NCBI GenBank assembly: GCA_039720395.1
Contig: CM077826.1
Span: forward strand, 32,050,810-32,114,809
DNA from: Liquidambar formosana
Lineage: Eukaryota; Streptophyta; Magnoliopsida; Saxifragales; Altingiaceae
Direction: 5' to 3'
Length of the DNA: 64,000 nucleotides
The translations under genes were made by a program, and so were the position numbers. A model generated the notes under the pieces. The model did no database searches. It was given only the letters and a program-made list of their open reading frames with translations, and was not told the origin of the DNA. Position 1 is the stretch's first letter, and every line of letters starts with the position of its first letter. Positions 46,203-59,188 of the stretch are shown in pieces.

Positions 46203-49200
46203 GCTAGTGGGTTCCCTCTTGAGTATTTTTTTCAACTATCTCGAAAATTCCATCTGATCATGTGCAAGGAAAAAAAAATCGTGACCATAATTTTTCGCTT
46301 AACGTGTGAATGGATGAAATATTTGTGTCACTTGGTTGAGGGTAGCAGGGATCCATGATAGAATACCCAACAGCTGTACATTAATATTCCAATTAGGCAA
46401 CTCTTAGGCTGAAGTATCAACAGAAGTAGATCAGAAAAACGTTTCTTTTTTTTTTTTATAACATGGGAAAGAACATAATATTATATGGTTAGAAATAAAT
46501 ACAAACCTGTAGATCTTGCCTTAGTGGCACAGAAAAATGTTTCTAGCAACTCCCATGAACAATGTTTGCAAAACAAGAAAGCACTTCCTTGACAGCATAA
46601 TGCATAACAAAAGTTCTTTGAAAGAAAAAAAAGAAAAAAAAAAAAGAGAAATACAAAGTGAATGAGACAAGAACTTCTTTTAAAATAGATGATTGTGTCC
46701 ACATTGTTTTGAAATGAACAATGGAGGTGATGCCATGTGAGTTTGTATAAAGTTTTGTTAAAGAAAGAGAGGGGGGGGGGAATTCGGATTAGTATTACTC
46801 ATTCCACAATTCACCTAATGAAGAAAACTAGATTCCTTTTTCTTATTCCAGAATGCTAAGTTATAGAAAATGAGCTTACTAAGCATGTTTGATTCATTTA
46901 ATTGCTTCAATAGTGTAGCACACGAACACTACAATCATAAAAGAACAGGCCTCAGACAACATATTCGGTATTAATTTTTTAAGGAAGCATGGGCCATGTC
47001 CAGCGGAAAAATGAAATTTCAACCTGCATAAACATAAGTAAGGACGATCTATCAGTGTAAAGCACCATAGACATGCAAGGTTGTAGGACATCAATTTGAT
47101 GAATACATGGACTCCAACACAAGTATTGGGTCCAGGGAGTGTGTCTAGGTGAAAGATTCATCTAATCCCAAGAGTTTAGAACAAAAAATAAGAACATAGC
47201 TAAATTATTGAAATGTTCAATTTCCTCTTTCTAATACCTAAGAAAAATACTGTAGCAAAGCATGTCTGACGTGGGTACTCACCCTGATTAAAATATCCAA
47301 GCTAGAAAGACGCAAGGTAAGAAATATTGAAGCAAACTTGAGCAAACATGGAATATCTTCATCACTTCCATTGTCGGACACGCATGTTGGGCACATATTC
47401 AATGGCAAGCAGGTCAGACACATATCTCATTCCCCTACCCATGTTGTTCTGTTCAAAACAGGTATTTCACACATCTCATCATGTTCATGTAACCTAAATC
47501 TATGTCAAGCATGTCAGACACAACCTCAGTGAAAAGCACCCAAGATATAGATTATAAACAGGCATCCTTAACTTTATGTATCAAAAAGCAGTGTGAAATA
47601 AAGATGATAACGTAGAACCTATGTTATATGGATTTGAGCACGAATGTTGGGTGTGGGTATGTGCCCAGGTGTCGGCTTTGTCTACATTTCAAAAAAAAAA
47701 AAAAAAAAATCACTATTTTGGAGTGTCCAGCAGGAGTAGCCACATCCATGTCAAAAGTGCCCGACACGGGTACTTCACACATTTTGAAGTGTCCATGTAA
47801 CATAGCATAGAACCAACAAGCAGCTCTAAGGTGGTTAAGCCAACCATCATCAGTGCATTTCAGCCTGTCTCAGTGCCTCATAATAATCTTCCTCATCCAA
47901 AACAAAACTCTAAGTTCAGTAACTGCGATGAAAACATGACTTTCGAGTTGGAAACAAGTTTTTATGAGGATAGGAGCAGTGTCAACAGAGGCGATGTTGG
48001 TAGTGATTGTGATTGGAACAGTAGGTTGTCGGAGGACTTGGACCTCCCAGAACTTCTAGATTGTCTTCCTATTACCATTTGAGAACCAGAGGAAAGCTTT
48101 TTTGTTTTTCAGAACTTAATGGAAACAAAGTTTTTTGCTTGAATATGGGAAGGATCAAGATTCCAAAATTTCAGACTCAGTACGCAGTGGAGTTAAAGGT
48201 CTCAGTTGTCTTTTGGGAGTCTCTTATGAGGAATTTGAAGGGGAAGTCTTAACCCTTTTTTCAAAATAGATAAAAAAATGGAGGAATAGGGGAACACCTC
48301 CAAAAAAGAAGCTGATGAGTCCGGAAACTAGAAGAAAGAGAGAGCTGAGGAAGTTAGGATGCTCAATCAATTACAAGAATAGAGATGTTAGCTGTGAAGC
48401 TGTGGAGGCAAGGGTAAGGAAGGGTCGTAGGCTTGACATGGTTGCTTTATGAAGATTCGAATGCTTTCCTGGAATGTAAGAGGTCTCAATAGTAGAGAAA
48501 GAAGAAGAATCAAATCAGATATTAAAGAATGGAAGGTTGACACTATCATTTTGCAAGAATCTAAGATGGATTTGATCAGCAGAGAGGTGGTTAGAGAGCT
48601 TTGGGCTGGAAACTCTGTTGAATGGGAAGAGTTGGCGGCTAGGGGAACAGCAGGAGGCATTCCCATTATGTGGGACAATCGAGTGGTTCTATAAATGATG
48701 TGAAAAGAGGTACTTTCTCTATTTCTTGTCTATTTAAAAATTTGGCAGATGGTTTTGAATGGGTTATGATGCTCTCAGAGATTCTTTATGGAGGGAGCTA
48801 GAGGATATCAAAACAAATTGGGAGAAACCTTGGTGCTTGGTGGGGGATTTCAACATTGTTAAATTTACAAATGAAGAAGATGATGTGTTTATTCATCACC
48901 GGCTACATCTAGATTTTTGGAGTTCATTGATTCCAATGAGTTAGTTGACCCACCTCTTGTAGGAGGATGGTTCACTTGGTCCAATAACTGTGAGATCCCT
49001 AGTCTTTCTAGACTAGATAGGTTCCTTTTCTCCACTTCTTGGGAGGAATACTTTCCTAGAGTGATTCAATCCATTCTTCCAAAGCCTCTTTCCGATCATG
49101 TTCCTCTCTTTCTTGATAGTGAAGGTTTAAAAATTGTCAATGGGCCATTTCGTTTCAAAAATGTGTGGTTAAAAGAAGAGGGGTTTGTGGACTTAGTGAA

Positions 49201-52200
49201 AAGTTGGTGGGATTCCTTTTCATTTGAAGGTACTCCAGGTTTTATTTTTGCCAAAAAGCTTTAAAGCTCTAAAGGAGAATCTCAAGAATTGGGATACGGA
49301 GGTCTTTGGGAATTTGGGTGAAAGCAAAGCCAGAGCACTTAACATCATTCACTCTTTAGATGAAAAAGAATGTATTGAAGATCTATCGGAGGCAGAAAAT
49401 TAAGAAGAGTGGAAGTTCAAGCAGAATTTGCTAGAATTGCTCGATTAGAAGAAATTAGTTGGGGGCAAAAGTCTAGAGCCTTGTAATTAATTGAAAGAAG
49501 GGGATCAAAACACTAAGTCCTTTCATAGTGTAGCTAATGCCCATAAAAAAGCTAATCACATTAGCAAATTGATGGTAAATGGGTAGCTAACCGAGGATGA
49601 AAATTTCTTGTTAAAGAGGTGGTGGACTATTATGAAGATTTGTTCTATCAGGAAGAGGATTCGAGGCCTTTGTTAGAAGGGGTTGACTTCAATTCTTTAA
49701 ATCAAGAAGATGCGGCTTGGCTAGAGAGGGTTTTTGATGAAGGCGAAGTGTTGGAAGCTCTAAATTCTTTACATGGAGATGAAGCCCTCAGTCCAGATGG
49801 TATGACTATTGCTTTCTCTCATAAATGTTGGGTTGTTATAAAGATCATCTCATGAAAGTGTTTGAGGAATTTTTCCATAGGGCCAAATTTGAAAAAAGTT
49901 TCAATGCTACTTTCATTGCTCTCATTCCTAAAAAAGGGGAGGCAGGTGAATGTTCGTCATTTTTGTCCTATTTCTCTTCTTTGAAATGTTTATAAAATTA
50001 TTGCTAAGATCCTTGTCTAAAGACTTAGGAAGGTAGTTGGAAATTTAGTCTCTCCTCAATTTGCATTCACTAAAGGAAAATAAATTGTTGATGCCATCCT
50101 TGTTGCAAACGAATGTGTGGATTCTAAGAATAGGTGTGGTAATCTAGGTTGGATTGGGAAAATTAATATTGAGAAAGCTTTTGATCATGTCAATTGGAAT
50201 TTTCTTATTTACCTTCTTGGTAGAATGAGCTTTGGAGGAAAATGGCGGAAATGGATTACATGGTCTGTTGAGACTTCTTCCTTTTCAGTTTTAATCGATG
50301 GAACTCCCTACGGTTTCTTTCATAGCTCTAGAGGTCTCCGGCAAGGTGATCATTTATCCCCCTTCTCTTTATTAGTGTCATGGAAGATTTGAGTAAGTTA
50401 ACCAACAAAGCTATAGAGGAACATCTTTTTGAAGAATTTTTGCTGAATGGTAGAGAGCATGAAGAAGGAATAGTCCCTTACTTTTTGCCAAGAATGCCCT
50501 TTTCTTTTGTGGAGTTGAAGAGGAACAATTAAAGAACTTATGGGTGGTTTTACTTTGATTTGAAGCAGTTTCAGGTTTGAAAGTGAATCTTGGTAAAAGC
50601 GAGTTGATTCCGGTTGGAAGGCTTGACAACATTGACAATCTCGCCTCTATCCTTAATTGCAAAGTGGGTAGTCTTCCAATACATACCTTGGGCTTCCTTT
50701 GGGCTCTCACTTCAAAGACATCAAGATATGGGACTCCGTGGTTGAAAAGGTGGAAAGAAGATTAAGCGGTTAGAAAAAATGTTACCTCTCAAAAGGAGGT
50801 AAATTGAAATTTATTAATAGTACCTTCTCTAGCATTCCCACTTACTTTATGTCCATTTTCAAGATCCCAATTTCAGTTGCAAATAAAATTGAGAAGCTTC
50901 AAAGGGATTTCTTTGGAATGGTATTGGAGGAGAAATTAAATTTCACCTTGTGAATTGGTCTACTTTTTGCTTACCTTAAAAAGGAAGATTGGGGATTAAA
51001 TCCTCTTAAGAGTATGAATCAAGCCCTCCTTGGGAAAATGGCATTGGAAATTTGGCAAAGATCATAGTCTTTGGAGGGATGTGATAACTAGGAAATATGG
51101 ATTACTAATGATGGATGGTGGACCAAAGAGGTTAGGAGCTCTCATGGCTAGGGGCTTTGGAAAGCTATCATGCAAGTTTTTGATGACTTTGCTTTAAAGT
51201 AGGGGAAGGGGAAAGAGTGAGATTTTGGAAAGACTCTTGGTGCAATAATTCTTCTCTTATGGCTGAATTTCCCTTGTTATTCAATTTAGCGGAATATAAA
51301 GAGGCCAATGTGAAAGACTATATTGTAGGAGAGAATGGCCAAGTTACTAGGAATATTACTTTCATTAGAAACTTCAATGATTGGGAGTTGGAAGGTGTTT
51401 TAATTTTTTACGGGATTTTTATGAGTGAGATTTCTCTGGGAGAGAATGACTCCTTGGTGTGGTACAAGGATGCTAGAGGGTTATTCTCAGTGAAATCTTT
51501 CTATAATTCTTTGATTCATTGTGAGCCTAATTTTCTCCCGGTTAACTTGATTTGGATTGCTTCAGGCCTTCCAAGGTTGCTTTATTCACTTGGTTGGTGA
51601 ATAAAGATAGATGTTTTGAATTTGGACCACTTGAAAGGCAAAAGGTGAGAATTGGCCAATAGATGCATTCTTTGCAGGAGCGGAGGAAACGGTTTATCAT
51701 CCTTTTATTCATAGTGAGGTTGCTTGGAATCTTTGGACGCTTTCTTTTAATCTTTCTGGGGTCCTTTGGGTCTTGCCTTCAAATTCCTACAATCTTCTCA
51801 TTGAGTGGAAGACGACTAAATGGGCAAGTTAGAAAAAAAGGGTGATTTGGGATATGGTTGCCTCACGCTCTTTTTTAGTGCATTTGGAAAGAGGAATTGT
51901 GGAAATTTTGAAGAGAAGATGACTTCCATTATCAAGCTCAAGTCCCTTTTTGTTAAGACTCTTTTTTGGTGGTATTGTAGCCACACTAATGACCACATTT
52001 TGCACTTTGTTAACTTTTTAGATTTATTTTTGTTTTAGCCTTTTTGTTTAGCTCTTGTATATGACTTATGTACTTGGGCTTTTCCTTTTGAATTTAATAT
52101 AATTCTTCTTCAAAAAATAAAAAATAAAAATCAATAGAACATTTCCCTATTGATCATGAATGGATTCTTAAACCAATGCAAGGGGTACAACCCTCAATGC

Positions 52201-55200
52201 ATGGTACTGATATAACTTATATCAACACGTGCTAATGAGAACATAATTGTATATATATAATATTTATTTATTAATTTATTGCCGTATCCCTACCGTGTCG
52301 TGTCTTGTTTTTTTAGAAATTACTGTGTCAGGGAGTCCATGTCGTGTCGTAACCATGTCGCATGTCGGTGTCCGTGCTTCATAGGCTAGCCCAAACAAAT
52401 AGGTTCTAGCTTAACCTAGTAACCTAAAAGACCAAACACCAAAGTAGCAAAATATGGCCAATCCAACACACACATTTGAGGCTCAAAAATTGGATTTTGC
52501 ACCCCCTGGACACGATGACAGCGCACGCACCACACAACCACAGGGACTCGAAATGCATTAGCCTCACCTCGATCTCGTGTGAACCTGATCCACCCTAAAC
52601 ACACTTTCATCACCAATGACCAAGGATTTATGTATTGATATTAATGGACATCAGGGGTCCAAAAACACGGATATATCAATGGATATGTTTACGGTATCAA
52701 AAATATCAATATCAATTTATAGAGATGATAGATATTATTAGCTAAACATGGAATTTAAGTAAAACATTGAAAATAATGTATTAGACTCTAAAAAATAATT
52801 TAGAATCAAAAGATTGCAAATATTAAATATTTATAAGCCAAGTAAGGGCAATAAGTGCGCCGCAATACCCACCCTTGGATAGCCCAGTTGGTAAGGGCGA
52901 ACTTGTGATTATGTGGTTAGGCGCACGGTCACAGGTTCAATTCCCCACTAGGACAACCCAAGATTTAAGTGGGGGGCATGGCAGGTGGTTTGTTGCACTA
53001 GTCTCCCCGAGGGTTTTGGTTACATGGATGGGTCCAAAGGCCCTGTTGTGGGATGGTTCTCTCGTTATTAAAAAAATAATAATAATAAGTGCGCCGCACT
53101 AAGCTAATAAAGAATTAAAAATTTATGCAATTTCAATATTTAAATGTCACATAACATTAAAATACATATCATTTACACAATGACAAATCAATAAATCAAT
53201 AATGTCATACAAAAATCAATACGACATGGAATTCTTTGGTGGCTCGAAATTATCATCCCTTGAACTCACAATGCTAATATTAAAACAATGGTCTGGCCAT
53301 GTCATAAAACTACTATAAGTAGTATTGCAAATTTAAATGATGCTCACAACATGCTTCAGGATTCCAGTGGAGCATATAAACCCATGCCCAAATGCTTAAA
53401 TGTGTGTTCTGTGTAAGTATGTAACATAGGTTACAAGACTATGTCCTTGTGTCATAGATTGCTAAAGTTCTTGTTAAAGACTTAAAGACATAAAATAATA
53501 AAGTCAAACGAAAATCCTTGACACTACTATTATATTTTCTATAACATCATTTTTTACCAATATTTTTGATATATCCTCGATAGTTTTGATATATTGAGAT
53601 TCCTCGACCGATAAAGTGCGAAAAAGATATGTAAGCTACATATCATATCGAGGGATCTCAATGCATAGATATATCAAGATATTTTGGATATTTAGACCAT
53701 GCCATGGACAAGGAGTGTGAAAATATAAATACTCGTTATAAATTTCTTTCCCAAGTGATGTGGGACAACAAAGATTTTAAGCAACAAGAAGGAATGCGAG
53801 AAAAAGAAGAAAGAAAATTCCAAAAATATTTTGTATTTTGAAATATACATATAAAATGACGATTGATACAATAGTCCCCACATGATTTGAAGAACAAGAA
53901 AAAGAGTATAAAGGAGCATGAGAATCCAATAATCCAAAAGCATTAGTGATGGTGTCATTCAAACTATGAACCAATTATTAGGATACGTAAGTAGAGACCC
54001 ATAGAAATTTGATGAAATTTAAAATTTTCTAAGAACTAGAAATCTAGAATTTCTTACTGTAGATTAGTCGACTCACAAGTCACAACCCATGTAGAATTCT
54101 CGAATACTAAGCTAAGTATTAGGATATGTAAGTAGAGACCCATAGAAATTTGATGAAATTTAAAATTTTCTAAGAACTAGAAATCTAGAATTTCTTACTG
54201 TAGATTAGTCGACTCACAAGTCACAACCCATGTAGAATTCTCGAATAATGAGCTATTTGAATAAGGGTGGCACAAATAGGCCATGCGCCATCTGGATATC
54301 TGGATATTAATGAGTGATTAGGAACCCACCCTTGGGTAGCCCAGTTGGTAAGGGCGAACTTGTGATTGTGTAGTTAGGCATACAGTCATGGGTTCGATTC
54401 CCCATTAGGACAACCCAAGATTTAAGTAGGGGACCAGTGGCAGTGGGTTGCTGCGCTAGTCTCCCTAAAGGTTTAGGCTCTATGGGTGGGTCCAAAGGGC
54501 CTTGTTGTGGGATGGTTCACCAATTATCAAAAAAATATTATTTTAAAAATAAAAAAAAAATGAATGCTTGGAGAAACCTGCCAAAGTTCTCATACAAAGT
54601 GTCCTCAATTCCACATCCATATAGGTGAGTGGATCCATCAAGTGTGCACTGCAATTAAACACACATCCCAAAAAGGACTATGGTATCTGTAAGAGTTTAA
54701 CTCAACCTTATACAATTATACATTGCAATTTACACTACCCCATAAGGAAGAACTCTTGAAGTATTACATATGATAATGCACCACTAAGCCAATGATATAT
54801 TATTACCTAAATGAACCTACTTCCCAAGATCTCTGTTTTCATAGGTTGGGTTACTATCAGTATTGAACATTTCTAACAAGCATAAATCTCATCCCCATCG
54901 ATATTTCACTCACAAAATCAAGGGGTATAATCCTACCACCAAGCAACTACCTCAAAACATTATGTCTTAGGCATATATGTTTGTTTTCTCATTATGTGGT
55001 TTGTCTTCAACTCTAGCTATTGCACTCTAGCCATTGCAATGTAAAGACACAAATAGAACTGTTGAACTAGTCACTTCCAAATAATAATATTTGCTAAGAG
55101 GTTTTTAAGCCACTCAGCCTCAAAACTTGCCTTTTATAAGGCAATAAACTCGGACTTCATTATGCACTGAGCCGCTGCAATTTGGCTTGGCTCCTTGAAT

Positions 55201-58200
55201 ATTTCCAAGATACCATACCCCTACTACGAGTAAATACATTACCACCCACTCATGCATTCTGACTCATCTGAATCAGAGATCTAGCTCGCATCGCTATACC
55301 CATTTAGTACTAGTAGGAAATCCACTGTTTAACTAAACATAACCAATGGTTTTTTCAACTACCTTGGTACTCTAAGGCAATCCAATGGTCCTTATTAGGA
55401 CTTTTAGTGTAACAACTCAGTCTGACTCAATCACTTGAGCATATTTAGATTGAGAAACATTATGTCCTTTGTTTTTTCTTCAACTGAAAGTTTGCACCAT
55501 AGATAGTATACATAGGTTACAATCAAAGTGCCCAACTTCTTTAAAATTTCTCTGCATAATAGTCTTGGGAAAGCATAATACCATCAATAGTATCCCAGAC
55601 CCAAATTTCAACATAAAATTCTCAACTAGAATCACACATTTCTTACAAATTCTACCTTACTATTCCAAACCCACCAACAAATTCTCCCCTCGACCAATAA
55701 TCGCTAGGGGAAAAAACCATCTACAAGAATTATGCTCACTAATTGATCAAATCAATACACTCTCAATATGATACTAGAAACCCATTCCCTAGCTAACAAC
55801 GTATTAGGACCTACAGATATGGTCTTTAAATATTGATTTCTATTTTCTAGACCCATTCCTTTGATTTTGTGAGATCAGAGTTGAATTTGGCCAATCCTAT
55901 GACAAAACCACTCAATAGAAAACTATCAAGTGAAAAGGCAGGTGGAACTACTTCTGTTTTTTTATTAATAAGGTAAAAAGGCGAGTGGAACTTATGCTTA
56001 TAACAAAGGGTTAACAGGGATGGCAATCCAACTTATGTGAATAGAGATCCCAAAAAGAAAGTTCATATGAGCAACAACAAATCACTAGTTGACTTAGTGG
56101 TGCACTATTATATTTAACATTTTACGAGTCGTCCCTATGGTGTACAATTGTACATGGTGCAAACTATAACATGTAAGGTTGAATTATAAATTTTAACAAA
56201 TACTATAATCCTTTTAGGATGATATTTTTAATTGTAGCTCACACTTGATGGATCCACCCATATGGGTCTGGAAGTGAGGCTGCTTCTTACAAAAACTTAG
56301 GCAATTTCTCTAAAATGCTTATGAATATCTAGGTAGGGGACATTCATGTTAGTTGTATGCCTTACAACCAATCACAGAGATGATACTTTAAGGATAAAGA
56401 ACAATTATAAGATTTCATTTATTATATGTCACATTTATTAGCAAACTACATATTAGTGTCACTAACTTTACCTCAAATTTCAATGTGGTGTATAAACTTT
56501 AAATTTGTCCAATTTAGTGCACTAACTATACATTAGTGTTTCAATGTGGGTAAACATGGGACGGCCGTTTAGTTTACTAACTGAGACCTCACATGCGCTC
56601 ACGTGGCGATCCATGTGGCGCTGACGTGGCATCCTTGGTGGAGTCTTCCTAGGAGAAATTACATATTAGTATCACTAACTTTACCCCAAATTTCAATGTG
56701 GTACACAAACTTTTAATTTGTCCAATTTAATGCACTAACTATACATTAATGTTCCAATGTGGGTAAACATGATACGGCTGTTTAATTCACTAACAGGAAC
56801 CTCACGTGCGCTCACGTGGTGGCCCATTTGCCGCCGACGTCGCATCCCTAGTGGAGTCTCCATTAGAGCTATTTCGACGGATCCATCTATAGTTAGAAAC
56901 AATAGAGCATAGGAAACCCCACCTTCCCTCCCATTTCCATTTTCCATTTTCCATTTCCCTTTTCCCTTTCCCAACATACGTAATTACAATCCCATCTATC
57001 TGAAGAAAAGAAAGGCTACTATTGAAAGCAAGAAGATATCCACCATGTCTTCCACCACTACTACCACCACCACCACCACCACCATTGCCACCATGGAAAG
57101 ACAAGACAGACATACTGGTGCCACTTGTGTGACATAAGAGTCTCCCTCTTCCCCCATTCTCCTCCACCCTTATTACCACATTAACGACTTCCTCAAAGAA
57201 ATGGAGTCTTCCCTATCCCCCTCTTCCTAACCCTAATTCCACCTTCCATCATTTCCCTATTCTCTCCCCTCCCCAAACCCTTGCGTCCCCCACCACCATT
57301 CCGAAGATAATCTTTACCATTCTTTGGATCAGTTCGCAGTCGATGTGGAAAGCAAAGCAATTCCTTGCGTCCCCCACCCCCACCACCATTCTCGCTCTTG
57401 GGTCAGAAGCCCTAGATCATAAAGGGTCATCAATGTAAGTAATCCCTCAAATGCTGCGCACATGAGATGCAAATGGTGGGAAAAAATGGGGAGACTCCAC
57501 CAAGGATGCCACATCAGTGCAAGATGGGCCACCACATGAGGGCACATGAGGTCCCCATTAGTGAAGTAAACGGTCGTCCTATGTTTACCCACATTGAAAC
57601 ACTAATGTATAATTAATGCATTAAATTGGACAAATTAAAAGTTTATACTCTACATTGAAATTTGGGGTAAATTTAGTGACACTAATATGTAATTTCTCCT
57701 AGGGAGACTCCACCAGAGATGCCAGGTCAGCGCCACATGGATCGCCACGTGAGCGCATGTGAGGTCTCCGTTAGTAAACTAAACGGTCGTCCTATATTTA
57801 CCCACATTGAAACACTAATGTATAGTTTAGTGCACTAAATTGGACAAATTAAAAATTTATATACTACATTGAAATTTGGGGTAAAGTTAGTGACACTAAT
57901 ATGTAGTTTGCCCTTAATTTAATAAAGGGTTTTATTCTATCATGTTTATTCTATTCTTTATATTTGCATGATATGTCCATAAAGTCAGAGTTGAGAATAT
58001 GAAATCACTAAGTATTGTGATTAGAAAACTATATATATATCTCTGTACTAAACTCCTAAATCATTCCTAGTTGAAGGATTTACTATGATGGCTAATAATG
58101 AACCATAAGACTAGCACATGTTATGTCGAGCTCTATAGGAAAATAGCTAGTTTCAAGCTATTTGTGTGGAGACACTAAAACTAAATGTATGAGTGCTTAT

Positions 58201-59140
58201 TATATGAACAGGTATACTGAATGTGACCATTTTACTTCAAGATAACTGAACCGAGTTTTACCTATTAGCAATGATACAAGTAATCCTTCGACCTAAGACA
58301 CCATGGTTGTCTTGTGCATGGAGTTATAGAAATTTGATAACACTAACTGTATATCCCATAGGGAACTTACAAATGTATTCATTCGCTCTATGGTTTCATG
58401 TATGGAGGCATATGTGTGATTAACAAGGGATTTATCACTCTCAATAAAGGGAGAGAATGTCTCACATAACATTCTCTAATATAACTAATGTAAATCCATG
58501 GCCATGGCCATGGTAGGATGACTATGAAAAAAGAGTTTTCATAGTGCATCAATTGAATTGATATTTGAGAATGAGTATAAAAGTATTAAACTAGGACTTG
58601 ACAGACTTCCATGTCCTGTTAGTTTAATCAGAAACATTGTATTGATGGAAGGATATAATTGTAACCTTAACTGTAAGTGAAAGATTCTTTGATTTATCTT
58701 TACTTCATTTAGGATTACATCATGAACCATTGCTAGATGTTACTTATGGTTAGTAGAAGTTAGAAGTTCTAATTGATATAAGTTAGTTATCATCAATTAG
58801 GGAATTAGAAAGAATTCTAATTAGACCCTTAATGGAAAGTGTTCCATTGAAGCACTCTCTGTCCTACTACCTACTACAAGATGTTGTGAACCCAATGAGT
58901 CACACACCAATAAGCAAAGTAGAAATTTAAGTTGTGAGAGAAGGGGCATGAGTGTACTTAAAAAAGTTCTTTTGAGCTACACTTGCATTTGATGTAAGTT
59001 AGAAGGGTTAATGAGCAACTTTAGGAAATTGCAAACCCACACAATGAGGGATTTCCCCCTTGGCCGACCCCTATGAGCTTGCTATAAGTACAAGCTAGCA
59101 CTTGCTAGCATGACACAACACACTCTCTCACTCCCGAGCT

Positions 59141-59188
<48 letters not shown>

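Larger units (their letters stand above)
53710..54815 (-). repeat. Left arm of a large interrupted inverted repeat
   Basis: Reverse-complement similarity to 56075-56346 plus 59475-59880. Shared words include CCCAAG(T/C)GATGTGGGACAA, CCCATAGAAATTTG, TAGAATTCT and GTGGATCCATCAAGTGTG. The arm contains the 141-bp duplication and a SINE as later additions. Confidence 0.75.

Noticed and set aside
46027..46358. Frames with a poly-phenylalanine tract
   Set aside because: Produced by the 40-base T run.
52880..52944. tRNA gene (and a second at 54337-54401)
   Set aside because: A and B boxes are present but no full cloverleaf; each is the head of a SINE with tail and target duplication.
56802..57179. 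Glycine-rich protein on the minus strand
   Set aside because: It arises from a CCACCACCA run and the repeated ends of the terminal-inverted-repeat element; no conserved domain.
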